Source: Flaveria trinervia (Eukaryota; Streptophyta; Magnoliopsida; Asterales; Asteraceae). From it: 64,000 bases of DNA. The position numbers and the translations under genes were made by a program. The notes under the pieces are model-generated. The model had not been told where the DNA came from, ran no database searches, and saw only the letters and a program-made list of their open reading frames with translations. Positions 48,491 through 61,114 of the stretch are shown here, piece by piece. The stretch spans positions 92,338,032 through 92,402,031 of the forward strand of contig CM046447.1 of NCBI GenBank assembly GCA_025506515.1. The letters run 5' to 3'. Position 1 is the first letter of the stretch; each line of letters starts with the position of its first letter.

Positions 48491-49072
48491 TTATTTGACA
48501 TTAATTTTTTTAATGGTTTTGTTCCTTTATATGACATTATTTTTTTAATGATTTCATCTATTTATATACAATTTTTAATATTATTAAAGGTTATAATCTT
48601 AGCAACACGTGTTTTTGATTTTATGATATAGAGTTTTGAAGATGTTACCTTCCGTACGCTTCTTTTTACCCACTTCACCATGTCAGTGTCGTTTGAACTT
48701 TTATAAACTTTCGAGAATGGTATCTTCTCTCTGGTTTGATAAGCTGCAACGCGCGTGGGAGGGTTACTAGCTAAAGTGAGAATTACACAGAAAATACTTA
48801 GAAGAGTGCACAATCTTAAGATTAAAACTAGAGTCCTAATTGTCACACTTGATACGATTAGCTTACAAATTCTATGAATCATAAAATAGTTTCAAAATTA
48901 TTCAACAAACTTCATTCGAAATATAATAAACACCACGATTGTGATCTTTACTTCTTGGAACACAAGATACATAGCTTTAAAGAATTAAAGTTCAAACCAG
49001 ACTAAAATATAATAACCATAGATAATGCTTTAATCATGGATAAAGAAAAGTAGAAAACACTCGAGCCCAATA

Positions 49073-49207
49073 TCAAATCTCTCTTGGAGGTCTATAGTTT
49101 TGCAGCATCATGTATAAGTTCATCAAGGTTTTGTTATCGGGGATCGCGGCTTCGTGTGACCATATACAGTTCGCCCATTCAAACAGTTTCGGGGTTCTTA
49201 CTTCAAT
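49073..49207 (-). pseudogene. Possible tau-class GST C-terminal fragment
   Basis: Minus-strand reading gives EVRTPKLFEWANCIWSHEAA, then PDNKTLMNLYMMLQN and a stop. The TPKL-x-WA pattern and an ending helix resemble the last exon of plant tau glutathione transferases. The N-terminal thioredoxin domain is not present nearby. This is a weak call from one short segment. Confidence 0.35.
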
Positions 49208-49367
49208 CATCTTGTACAACTTTAAGTTGTATATCTTATGACCAAGTGAGTGGTTTATTTTCTGAAATAACCAAAAAGATAATTTACGTAATGTTAAAAA
49301 GCTTAAAAACATGAAAATCTTTTCATTTTAGGAAACCTGAAATAAATGATTCTTTATACTATACATA

Positions 49368-50130
49368 TCTTTACTACTATATAAAGCAAAACATCAGGGC
49401 AAATTGGAATTTCCGCTCTTTTGTAAGACGCACTGCTTTGACTCCTTTCAGCCGTTTCGTCGTCCCCTTATGCACTACGACGACATTTATTAGTGACCGC
49501 CAGGGACGAGTCTTATGGTAAAACGATGACGTTGACCCACAGCCCATTGCAACCTAGATTTTTTGCCGGACTGTCCTCTCTAGCAATTTCAAGGTGATAT
49601 TGCGACTTTAGTTTTAGGTTCGATACAATGTGCTTATTTTTTTCTTTTCTTCTTGTCATTTGTTGATTGTGATTACGGTTGTCAATCAGGGGCACACAAC
49701 TGATTGTAAAACACTTGAAATCAAACTTGGATAATCTGAGAGTCGTGAAGATTACTTTCAAATTTAAATTATTAGTGGACACCCGAGTAAATCAATCGGA
49801 TATAACTCATACGAGATGAAAAATTTGTATGTTGTATTGTGTGAATTTTCGTGAACCAGAAGAAGAAGAATTCGTGAAGTGACCAAATTCCTAAGACAAT
49901 TCGATTTTGGAGGGAAAAAACCTGAAAAAACTGTCATTTGACAGTTTAATTATTTTTTATTTTAAATAATCATTAAAAATATGCATTGTTAATGAATTTC
50001 CCAGCTCGATCCTAGCTAGGGGCTCTACCCCTTGGACCCCGTTACCAGGGGCGCTGCCCCCGAACCCCCACCAAGGGAGTGTTGCCTCCTTGGAACCTCC
50101 ATTGTTTAGGGGCTTCGCCTCTAAGAAGGT
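49368..50130 (+). other. Possible Helitron-like segment with GC hairpin cluster
   Basis: TCTTTACTACTATATAAAGC at 49368, preceded by A, resembles a Helitron 5' end (A/TC). Four consecutive GC-rich hairpins lie at 50019-50031, 50048-50060, 50071-50093 and 50108-50122. A clear CTRR 3' end after a terminal hairpin was not found, so the class is uncertain. Confidence 0.3.
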
Positions 50131-50580
50131 TTTTAATATCGAAGATCATAATACACTTAAACAAGCGTGCTTTTTGCTCCTCTTAACTTATTTGATAGAT
50201 ATTATGATCACATTGGTCGTTAGTCAATTCAATGATACTAAAATATCTAACACCGATTGAGGTTATCATGATGTCTAATTACATTTTCTGTGTTCCTTTG
50301 AAGAATCTTTTATTTTATTTACTGATGTAATATGCCATCAAGGTTCTAAATAATGCATCATGTCTTATGTGCTACAGCCCACACTGAATGGCTTCATTTA
50401 GCTTGCTTCTGTTTATTTAGTTTTTGATGCATCTTATCTTATGATTGTGGTCAAATATTTTGATATCTTCAACTCCCCATGAACACAAAACTTTGGTAAA
50501 TGAATATGCAGTAATTTAGCAAACTTGATTAAACAAATTTTTGGGTTCTAGACTACTCTAATAGAGTAAAGATATTAATA

Positions 50581-50880
50581 GCATTCACATTAACTTCCCC
50601 GTCTCCATTTACATATTTACTCAAAAAAATATTATTTTTACTCTCTGTTTTAATTAAATAATATTTTTATATTTTATTATTATATTTCTTTATCCTACAC
50701 TCACAATCACTTTAAAAAATTATTAAAAATTTTATGCGAGTTATACCGTGTTTTCCCAAATATGGGGAATTACAATCAATCCTAGTAAAATTTCTTTATG
50801 TTGCACTCACAACCACTCATAATCATCACTCATAATATAAGACATAACTCATACAAAAATAAAAAACATACTGTGAATGC
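50581..50880. mobile_element. 300 bp MITE, hAT-like
   Basis: Perfect 9 bp terminal inverted repeats (GCATTCACA and TGTGAATGC) bound an AT-rich core. Flanking octamers TATTAATA and TCTTAATA agree at 7 of 8 positions, consistent with an 8 bp hAT duplication. It is the ordinary-sized relative of the array-filled unit at 42926-44708. Confidence 0.65.
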
Positions 50881-50895
50881 TCTTAATATACTAAG

Positions 50896-51221
50896 CGGCT
50901 GTTTGGTAATTTCTGAATGATTAAATGTTGAACTAATAAGAGGTCTGAACTATTAAAATGTTTAAACCATTAAAAGCTAGTATATCGTTTAACTATTCAA
51001 AGACAAATGTTTGACCAATTCAGATAAAAGATCTCAACCATTCAGCATTAGACCTATTAACTATTCAATATTAGTATAACGCTTAACCATTCAGATGCAA
51101 ATGTTTGAACCATTCAGACGTTCACTCGCGAAACAGACAGCCTGAACCCGTAAGTACCGAATCATTTAAACATTTGAATCATTAAAAAATGATTCAAATG
51201 CTACTAACAAACCCTAAATGT
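50896..51221. mobile_element. MITE-like element with internal CATTCAGA motifs
   Basis: The left part GGCTGTTTGGTAATTTCTGA and the right part ATTCAAATGCTACTAACAAA (inverted TTTGTTAGTAGC) are typical hAT-MITE edges. The core repeats AAATGTTTGAACCATTCAGA-like segments about six times. The target duplication is unclear. Confidence 0.5.
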
Positions 51222-51947
51222 CCAGCTCTACAAACACCCTATCTTCGGCAATACCTCGAACTTTCTTATCATTAGAACTTACTGCAATGTTGTTTTTTAG
51301 TAAACTTAATATTCATTAATATTCTACCTTCACAAATCAGATTTTAATATTATATTCATAATTATTTTATTTCAGTATGGGGTCAATGGTCACAGTCTGA
51401 TTGTGAACTTGGATAGCTCTTACTTACATCTGTATACCGTAATTTGCATCCCATTAGTGTGGCATTTTATTTAAATAGAAATTTTTCAAAAATAATAACT
51501 CAGTTTTTGTAAAAAAGTTATATGTTTACTTATGTTTACTATTGTAAACATCTTTGATTTGTAATGTGTATTTGAAGCATCTTTGATTAATAATAAGTCA
51601 AGCATTTTATCATTTGAAACATCTTTCATTTTCTTTACTAATGTAATCAACTTAACATTTAACTTTTTTCCTGGATAGGCTTAATGTAACAAATAAGCCT
51701 TTTGCTTCTAAATTTCCTAATAAAAAGCATTATACTTGAAAAAGATCAACAATTTATCCTGTTTTTTTTGAGAATACAAATGTTTGTGGATAGGCTGAGG
51801 ACCAACCCAACTCTTTCGGCCTGGTCCTAACCTTAAATCCTCTTTGACCCGTTAACTTAATTACCTCATATACCTTATTACTATATACAAAAATTATAAC
51901 AAATATACCTATATTGCATAAACAATATAAAAAATATACATATGTAT
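51222..51947. other. Intergenic region
   Basis: AT-rich, no gene recognised. Confidence 0.4.
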
Positions 51948-52666
51948 CACTACTACAAAGTTGTTAATAGATGGCGTGCAAACGATGACGTGGGAAAAAG
52001 ATGACGCCATTTTCGCGTGTCATAAAAGTTTTGTCGTATTTTAAAATATGACACATTTTTGTGTGTCATCTTTTTCTGTCATGTTTTAAAACCCCCGCTC
52101 ATATTTCAATTCCCTCTTGATATGTTAATTGATTTTTGCCCTAGTTTTCACCCTTCTCCCCAAATCGCCCTCAGCCTCCATCGACCAATCATCCAATCTC
52201 GTACCTCCATCCAAACGACCGTCCAATCTCGCACCTCCATCCAAACGACCTTCCAATCTCTCCCTCCATCCAAAATCGTCGACCAAATCAGCACCTCCGT
52301 CGACCAAATCAACACCTCTACCGACCAAATCCCGCAAACCATCACCGCCTACACCCCTTGGTCGTTGCCTACACCCCATGGTTTTTTTTCTTAGGTTGGA
52401 GGAGGTAAAGCCCAATATACTGATGCTGATTTGGATGCTATTCGTGAAGAGTGGTTGCATTGCGTTACAAAATTTTATTTATGCACGCCATCTAGAGGCC
52501 GTCATAAAATGTGCGTCATCTTCTGCCCGTCATAAATAGATGACGCGCATATGCGTGTTATCTTTCATTTACGACTACCCTTTCCTTCACGCGCATATGC
52601 GTCATCTGACCCCAAATATGACGTGCATTGCGCGTCATGTATTGTACTTTTTCTTTTCTAGTAGTG
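51948..52666. mobile_element. Non-autonomous CACTA-like element
   Basis: CACTACTA at 51948 and TAGTAGTG ending at 52666 are the terminal inverted repeats of the CACTA (En/Spm) superfamily. Subterminal GATGACGC/GCGTCATC motifs recur in both orientations near each end, as in this group. The core holds a Pro/Ser-rich repetitive frame (CCATCCAAACGACC units) without transposase motifs. The flanking trinucleotides (TAT and CTA) differ, so the 3 bp duplication is lost or the boundary is off. Confidence 0.65.
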
Positions 52667-53904
52667 CTAAGCCACTAAGCCTTGACCTAGTGATAAGAGA
52701 AATGACTTTGATTTTAAAACTATACTAAACCTGGCAAGATGTAGTTTGTAGTAGAGTACATTTTTCTAGAATGTTAATTATTCGAAACTGATTCGAATAA
52801 TCGAAATTCGATACTAGTCGAATTCAATTTGAATAATTAAGTCAAATGTTAACTGAATTCAAAAATAATTTTCTCGATTCAAATAATTCAATAGTTAATA
52901 GTTATCTTTTGTAATATTAATAAGAAGTGTTTCATAATTAGTTTTTTTTTTAATTTTAATTTATTTATGTTAACCATATATGTCTATAACTTGCAGAATT
53001 TAAACCTTTAATCTTTGAATTGAAATAATACGCCTTCCAACGAGTGTATCCCCAAAGACCAAACATAACAGGGCATTAAAAGGGCGTTATAGCACCTTAA
53101 AACGCCCTCACACCACCCCCGTAGGCATTATAGCGGTGTTATAGGTGAAGAGGTTTTCACAATAACGTTACAACTTCTCATAAATCTTATAACTACGGTA
53201 AAGATTGAAGGTCACCGAGAAGCATCAACCATAACATATGTATTTAACTAAAAAACAATGTTGAGTTGACACTAATATAACGTAAAATTCTCGTTAAAAG
53301 AAATTAATTATTAGTTATGATCTGAAAATACTTTTGTGGTTGACTCATCCACAAGTCCCACTCACCACAATCAATTTATCAATTTTTCTCAAAAATGCTT
53401 TATGTACAAATATTAAATGCCTAACCTACCATCCAACACAAATTATTGAATGCCAGCAATACTGTCGGTATAGTAAAATAAAGAAATACACATGTTTTTT
53501 TAGAGAAAGTAAATCATACAATCTATCTACTCATACTTCTAACCTAAACTATTTCACTTTGATATTATTGAAAGAGACTTTCCTATTGGTAGTTACAAAA
53601 ATATAACAAAATTTCTCTAAGATATAATATTTTTAATAGAAGCTAAAACATATAAAGATTAGTTTTAAATTAGATTCGATTCTGTTTGGTTAACCTTTTT
53701 ATTTTTACACATATGAACATAACCGAACTACAAAAACTATTATACACAAGCTAGGTTAAAACTAAACCATATGTTTAGTTACTTTGGTTGGTTTTTTTAA
53801 TTATTTAATTATGATTTATATTATTCAACCCCTCCTAGTATTAAATCCAATTTTAAGTAGTATTAATTTTTTTAACAACATATTAGTGGTTAGTAATTAT
53901 TCGC
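52667..53904. other. Intergenic region
   Basis: AT-rich. A palindromic patch around 53060-53125 (GGGCGTTATAGCACC ... AAAACGCCC) may be a MITE remnant. No gene recognised. Confidence 0.4.
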
Positions 53905-53990
53905 TCTTGTCAAAGATCGAACCCATGATCTTTAAAAGAAGCAAATCTTTCCACCTCCCACTTCGACCATTAAACCAGATGATCATTGGC
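53905..53990 (-). mobile_element. tRNA-related SINE head
   Basis: On the minus strand a TGGTTTAATGG A-box (53968-53978) is followed about 45 bases later by GGTTCGATC (53916-53924), a good B-box. The spacing fits an internal Pol III promoter. The end of the element is not defined. Confidence 0.5.
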
Positions 53991-54317
53991 TTGGCAAGTA
54001 GTATTAGTTATTATATTTCTTTGTAGCTATAAAAGTGTAACCGATATTAAACACTTGCAGCTATAAAAGTGACACTAATGTTACACAAGTTTTTCATCAA
54101 ATTGAAAATGACGAGTTACAACAAAGATATACAAAAATTTATTAAAAATATAATTCAAATTATAAACTAATTATATACATAGGATTCACCATAATTTAAT
54201 ATGACAAAACATTGAAAAGCAGCTTTCATTAGCTCTCTTTACAGCTATAATCTTTACAGCTATAATCTTTACAGCTATAAAGTAACACCAATATGAAAAC
54301 ACTTAGGCACATCCAAA

Positions 54318-55258
54318 ATGTGGAGTGCCACTAGCTACCCACCACAAACACATGTTGCTCTACTCCCGAGTGCAGGAATGGGGCATTTGACCCCAATCCG
54401 CCGCCTCGCGGCCATGCTAGTTTCCCATGACTGTCATGTTACTCTTATTACCGCTCACCCGTCGGTATCCATCATTTGACATATCCACTATTCCCCGACC
54501 ATTCTTTATACCAAACCATATTTTCACCAACAATGTTTTATCAACCTCTTCGGCTTTGAGTAAAGCTAAAGGCATCTTGTTAAACACTTTTAACGCATTT
54601 GAGCGTGAAACAATTGAAGCACTTAATGTCGGCAAAGTGAAAGTAGACTTGCCTCCTTTTCTCCCAATTGGGCCTTTGGAACCACATAAGCTAGAACTAG
54701 GGGATCCCCTGCCAATTTCATGGCTCGATCAACAACCATCAAAATCGGTGGTGTACGTGAGCTTGGGGAGTAGAACTGCATTGTCAAGAGATCAGATAAT
54801 TGAATTACGAAATGGATTGGAATTAAGTGGGCTAAAGTTCTTGTGGGTTTTGAAATCTAGGATCGTAGACAAAGAAGACACAGAAGAACTTGAAGAGTTG
54901 GTAGGTGATTCATTTATTCAGAGAACGAAACACAAAGGGATGATGGTGAAAGGATGGGTGAATCAAGAAAAGATCCTATCACATTGTTGGCATGGCCACA
55001 ACATGGTGATCAGAAGGTGAATCCTGAAATTGTGGAAGTGATAGGATTAGGAATAAGGGTGAAAAGTTGGGGTTGGTCAGGCGAGAAATTAGTGAAAGGG
55101 GGAGAGATTGCAGAGAAGGTGATGATGATGATGACCGATAAAATCTAAGAGAAAAAGCCAGGATGATCGGAGAAGAAGCTAACGACGCCATTAAAGTTGG
55201 ACGGAGCTCTAATAAGGCGTTGAGGGAGATGATTATAAACATGCAAACACTGAAATAA
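54318..55258 (+). pseudogene. UDP-glycosyltransferase, internally deleted (UGT708-like)
   Basis: The ATG at 54318 reads HVALLPSAGMGHLTPIRRLA, and the end of the gene is the stop at 55256-55258. Three lesions are visible. About 140 residues are missing after residue 52 (stop near 54476). The sugar-donor PSPG motif jumps from WVNQEKILSH directly to LAWPQHGDQK, losing the HCGWNS core. A TAA lies near 55146. The middle (54490-54960) is otherwise well conserved, including PISWLDQQPSKSVVYVSLGS. With the UDP-sugar site removed it cannot act as a glycosyltransferase. The UGT708 resemblance (flavone C-glycosylation in known members) is inference. Confidence 0.85.
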
Positions 55259-56820
55259 CATTTCAATGTGAATGAAGGTGAAAGCATTTTATATTTAATT
55301 GTGTTGATTTTGATTTCATAATTTTATAGATTGTATTAACTAGAGCATAAGTAATGTGGTTTGTAAATTATGTATTGCATATATCTAAAAAATAAGATCT
55401 ATTATTGTTGTATTCGTTCATATGTGTAAGAAATACAATATTATTTTATTTAAATGAACTAACTATTTTTTCTACCACTTTGAAAATTTTGTACATGTAA
55501 AAGTTTAGTGTTGGAAATGGAAAATAATGAAGAATTAGGGTTTCGACCCTGGTCGCAGGACCGCGACCAAAAGACTTGGTGGACGGCCATGTGGTGGTCT
55601 AAGATTGTAGGGATATGGGCAACATAGCGGACCACTATGTTACACGTGGCGTACTAATGAGGATGGAAAGAGTGACACATGTCAAGTTGCGATACGTGTT
55701 TGATCAAGAGGCTTCGAATGCGAGACATGTTGTCATGTGTCAAAACATGAATGGGTCAAGAAGATCCTCAAGTGCCAGGGTTGCGTCGAGGACCGCGACC
55801 ACCCTGCTTAGCAGTCCGCGATCAAACTATAAAAGCCTACACTTTGTACTCAAATTTTGGCAAAATTTCTACGTGCCTTTTGCCACTTGTACTAAGTTAC
55901 TTTTGTTATATCCCGTGTAAGCTAGAATTTTACCATGTTAAGCCTAAGGAACTACTACAAAGGTGCTATCAAGATTTTAGAAGATTGTAAACCAAGATTC
56001 TATCCGATTGCTAAGATCAACATGTTTTTAAACTTCATTTGCATGTTATAGTGATTATAAAATGATTTTAAGCATGTTTATAAAATTCCATTTACAAATG
56101 TTTATATTATTAAAAATACTAGCTTGTGACAATATTAACTTTTATTAACCAAGGATCTAAGCGACCATGACATAGTATACGTATACCGATCGAGGAGATA
56201 GCATCAGGGGTGACTGAGTGTCATGCCATAATGCGGTTGAAATCATTTCAACATATATAATCAAGGATTTTTCGCACAGATTTAGTTTTAACCAATGATT
56301 TTTTGCAAAGATTTAGTTTTAAATTGTTTTTACTTATACTAAACTACATAGATAAGACAAGTATACCTATCGTGTGATAATATACTATTGGTAAGAATCA
56401 AGTATCAATCCGTGGATAAACCGAGCCACTCAACAATCTTTATAATTGACTATAAGATTGGGTTTTGTTTTGGGAAAATGTCAAGTTGCATTTATGTAAC
56501 CAATTTTTTTGAGTTTAAAAAAATAATTAAAATAAAATTGAAAATTTTGGGTTTTGAAACAAGAAATTAATGATGTCATCTTAATTAGATTACACTTATT
56601 TAACTGTGATGAATATCATGATGTGATTAAAGATATAAGTTTAAGTAGTTATGTTAATGTTTATAAACGTGAGCCAACACGTATTTTTCATTTGCCAGCT
56701 CTGTAGTGACAAGAACATGAACATCGAGTAACTTACACTGTTGATTAATCCAATCCACTAGTAATGTAGGTAGATCTCTTATAACAATATGGAATTTGAA
56801 ACATAACTTAATGTTAGAAA
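55259..56820. other. Intergenic region with possible LTR-like segment
   Basis: No gene recognised. Around 55545-55820 there are repeated GGACCGCGACCA blocks in direct orientation, followed by TATAAAAG at 55829-55836, which looks like a U3 promoter of an unidentified LTR element. The rest is AT-rich. Confidence 0.35.
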
Positions 56821-57585
56821 GAGAGTTGATCAAGTTTCTTTTTAGCATATCATTAATTTTAGAAAACCATAATAATTACTATAGATTTCTTAGACTATAG
56901 TAATTGGTCTTTTGTTTTTCATTTAAACTTATAGGGACAAATATTAGTTAGTTGAAAATGATAATAATATGAAGTGAATGTTATTTTAACTTTAAAAAAC
57001 AATCATAAACTCATTTTGTGTGAAGATTAAATTCATTGAACTGGCTTTTGTTTTTCAAATAAGCTATGCTTATTTTATTATCTATGGATTTTTTAAGTAT
57101 TTAAACTTAGATGCGAGTGAAATGTTAGGTCTAGTGACAAAAGTGTGAAGTTATCAAAGTTAAGTAATGTAGCTTTTACTTCTCTTGATGTTAAGAGTTC
57201 ACACTCTATTTAAGATAGATTAATGTAATTTAGATGTGAGGAAGTTATAAATAAAGTAGCATTTCCCTTAAAAAAAAAAAAACTAAGGGCAAATCAACTT
57301 CTCAGCTAGAGTTGGGGGTGGGACTTGTTGGCATAATGCAAGCCGAAACGTGGGAATAATAGTCAAGGAAAAAGAATAATTCTAAGTTAAATGCGAAGGA
57401 ACAAACAGATTGATAGGGCTGCCTCGGACCATATTTATGTATTATCATATTCAAAACCCACACAACCATAGCTTCATACGCTTTGTTAACCACCACAACA
57501 CGCGGGAGTGTCCACTAGTTGATCAAGTTCCTTTTTAACATACCATTAATTTTAGAAAACCATAACAATTACTATAGATTTATCA
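56821..57585. repeat. Direct repeat of about 70 bp flanking a SINE-like insert
   Basis: GTTGATCAAGTTTCTTTTTA through TACTATAGATTTCTTA (56826-56893) recurs at 57519-57584 with a few substitutions. Between them lies a segment ending in 13 A (57270-57282). Confidence 0.6.
57120..57282 (+). mobile_element. Possible SINE with poly(A) tail
   Basis: GGTCTAGTGACAAAAGTGTG resembles an A-box region and GAGTTCACACTC a degenerate B-box. The unit ends in a 13-base A run. It is short, noncoding and tRNA-like in layout, but no target duplication was confirmed. Confidence 0.4.
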
Positions 57586-58857
57586 AATTAATAAAAGGAA
57601 ACCCACAAATGATTAGAAGGCTAAAGTTATATGATTTCTAATAACCACTTTTAGTTCATTATCTATAAATTTGCTATGAAAACCCGTTTCGCAATTAAAA
57701 GTTAGTTCATACATTTTCTAACCCTGTATGACATTTACAATTACAAACCATAAGGTTTTAACTTTTCATTCAAATATAGATGCTACCCATCAAAAGTTTA
57801 CCCAAGATTATCATAACATTAACATAACATAAATCACACTATTAGTTCATCACAATTTACATAAGTTTCATCCAATTCGGATGATAATGAGAGTTTAGCT
57901 CGTAATGAGCTTGAACATAACAACAAACAACATATAAGAGATATATGAAATTGTTAGTGAAATGAAATAATCAAACCGGTGATCCACAATGGATTATGTT
58001 TAGACAACCCTGAGCTTCTTTCAAGTGTTTTATACACTTCCTTAGCCTCCAAAGGGTCTTCAAGACTTGATTCTTGAGAGAAATCAGCAGGATAACCCTT
58101 CCACTAAAAGCTTATCTAAATGATGGACTTAGGCCTATATTTATTGGTTTCCTGGAGTGTTTAAGCACCCTATTCTACTATAATGCTTACAAAAGTTTGT
58201 CGGTCCGTACGTTCATAGTGTGTCAAGCACCACCCCGTCACTCATGGGGCATGGCCCTGTGATTAGTGTGGGGAACGGCCCGTGATCACTTTTTGGGGAA
58301 CAACTTTTTTGTCTTGTCAGATGTTCAATCACAAAGGTATGCCAATTTAAGTATGGAGGCGTATTCCAGGCAAGTTATAGGGGTGTGTTTAATGAGGCAC
58401 GTCCCCATGATTAGACTTCAAAGCTCGGTTTTCTTTAAATTCTTGCTAAGTATGCTTCTTTTGTTCGACTTGCCCTTTTAAACACCTGGAAATACAACTT
58501 AACATTTTAAAGTTTATTATCATTATTTTAAGAAAGATACTAAGGAATAATTGATGTGCTTTTGATAGGTTTTCTATGTATAATTTAGAGCACATCTAGC
58601 TCACACTCCCAATGTGTACCCGACGCGAGGTGTGACATTTTCCATGTCAACTCCATCCATAAGCCGTCTCAAGCTTTTCACATACCAAGTTTAAGCTAAA
58701 ATTTCAGCTTGTTTAATTAAGTAACCTTACTCAATAGGATTTTCAGTGCTACTAGAAAACAAACACCATAAACGCATCAATTCAATTGTCACGTTAGATT
58801 TTTGTTCATCTTTTAAAACCCTTTATTATTATTCTAACACTACATCTTGTTGGATCA
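57586..58857. other. Intergenic region
   Basis: AT-rich with a GC-richer patch at 58225-58400 (GTCACTCATGGGGCATGGCC and similar), probably transposon-derived. No gene recognised. Confidence 0.35.
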
Positions 58858-60222
58858 AGAGGAAGTCTGGTGTAACCAAAACCAAACCACTTAAACAAAT
58901 TTTGGTGCAACTTACAAAGGATTTCTGAAGCTAAGTATGGGACTTTCGAAGGAAATAGAGTTCTTTCGAAGACAATGTAAAAGTTTTACTTTCGAAGACA
59001 AACTCTACTTCCGAATACAAAGTGCTCACTTCTGAAGATCAAGTCTTAGAAGAAAAGATCATAAGTAAACTTTCAAAGTATGAAGAACAGAAGAAGTCCA
59101 TCAAGCCTCAGAATAAGTAGCCTCTTCCGAAGTATAAGTGGCTTCAGAAGTACTTGTTCTTCCGAAGCCATTTAACCTTTGAAGACACTGCTATGAACCA
59201 GTGGACATAAGTATGGTCTCTGCCACTCCGACTGCATGGTGTTTTCCCAAAAGGCCATATAGCTGACCATACTTTATTCCACTATTCACCTTTTTATGTT
59301 AGTACAAGTTACCAACTTTAGTTGGTGACAAAAGGTAAGTCATGGACATGTCATGACAACCATATCTTAGATAAGACTTTATCTAAGATACCTTAAACTA
59401 TAGCTTTGTAGTATTTGCTCTAGTTATAGGGTTCCAGCTGGTATCAAAGTATATCCGGCTGTAGGTAGTATTATATGTTAGGAGGACCGTGTACGTACGT
59501 AGTACTAACGGATTCTGCGTTATACCAGATCAAATAGTGTAGAATCCTATTTGATTGGCGATCCAATCAGTGAGAACGATAACCCGATCGTATAACAATG
59601 AACTAAACGTTAAGAATGAGTAGGAATCGATCAAGATCAAACTATGAAGTCGTATAGGCTATTTTGGACGCTCTGGACGACTAGGGTTTATGTGTATTCG
59701 AAGTATCTCTCAAAGTATTTTCTTTTCCCACAAATTAGGTGGTATTTATAGGTTAATAGTTTTCATTCGTACGACTGAATCATTAGCATGGTTCAGTCGT
59801 GTGACTGACTCATGCGATTGATTCATACGCACGAATGAAGGTTCAATCGTGCAACTGATTCAATCTTATGTATCAATCATACGACTAATCCAGTCTTTTG
59901 GTTCAGTCGTGCGACTGGTCCATAAGCATGATATTTCATTCGTATGGTCCATAAGTATGGTCCATTAGCATGAATAATTACCCGACTAGGTTGAACACAA
60001 TTCTCAATCATTATTGACTTAGAATTGCGTACAACAACCTCAAACCTATATAGAAAGTTCATACATAAGAATCAAAGATAAATAAACATCAAAACATATA
60101 TCATACTTCATTACATTATCACATTACACATATGTAAGACATGAAAGACTTTTACATTTAAGCACATAAACTAGGAACACATGTATCAACAAACTCTCCT
60201 TGGACCTAGTTTACCCTATTGT

Positions 60223-60610
60223 CTAACATTCTTCATATGCTCTTGAAACTTCTTGTACTTCTCTTCTCTGTGACTCCCATAACTTTTTAGCCTGCTTGTT
60301 CTCAGAGAACTGATGAAAAATATCCTTAGGTATTGATTGAGTCAACAAGGCATAAACCTTTTTTTCAGCATTGAACTGAATCTTCTGAGCTTCACTCATT
60401 CCTCCCAAAGTCAACTTGACTCCATTAGCACTGACTGGTATCGTATAACTAGTCTCAATGGATGTCTAGAGATTTGGGTCAACTCCATTTTATTAGATCT
60501 CAAACCGCGGTTTCCACTGTGGATATTCATCTAACGTTAATAGCTTTAGTGGTTTATTATGATTTCCAATCTCATTCTCAGAAGTAGCAAGTTCCGGATG
60601 CGGGAGTCCT
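60223..60610 (-). pseudogene. gag: Copia gag remnant
   Basis: The minus strand reads PLKLLTLDEYPQWKPRFE, then two stops in a row (about 60497-60502). It then reads MSEAQKIQFNAEKKVYALLT and IPKDIFHQFSENKQAKKLWE, the N-terminal part of a plant Copia gag. The remainder of gag and all of pol are deleted. Confidence 0.75.
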
Positions 60611-61102
60611 TTCCGGTAGTAAATGCAGCAACTTGGTCTTCCATGTTTTAAACTTGGTACTTTTAGAACAGGACAGTTTCACTCGTGTGAATGGGCTATG
60701 AGTTTGGATAACTCGTGCGAATGAATTAAATCGTGCGATTGGATTCAGTCGTGCGTATGAACAAGACGATTGGAATCAAATGACTGGAGTTGTTCAGTCG
60801 TGCGAATGAGGGATGCGATTGAGTTCAGTCGTGTGGATGGAGTATACGATTGAATTCAATCATACGAATGAACCAATCGTGTGACTGAAGGCTGATGTGT
60901 TTGAAAAATCGAATGTTTTGACACTTTGACACAAAATACAAGTTTTCCAGGAACCCTAATCTGCCGTATAATGAAAAATTGAAACTTTAATGCCTGCAAA
61001 CGTCGAAAATGCTTTTTGAAGTAAAGTGGTGACTCTTTTGAATTAAAACATAGGTTTTTGACACCAAAAGTAATCGAATCAAACACAAAATCACGAGCCA
61101 AA

Positions 61103-61114
61103 GCTCTCATACCA
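61103..61114 (-). other. Primer binding site of deleted Copia element
   Basis: On the minus strand TGGTATGAGAGC lies two to three bases inside the 5' LTR and differs from the initiator tRNA-Met complement at one base. Confidence 0.75.

Noticed and set aside
52129..52539. 136-codon Pro/Ser-rich ORF
   Set aside because: It is encoded by short tandem repeats inside a CACTA-like element and ends in its subterminal repeats.
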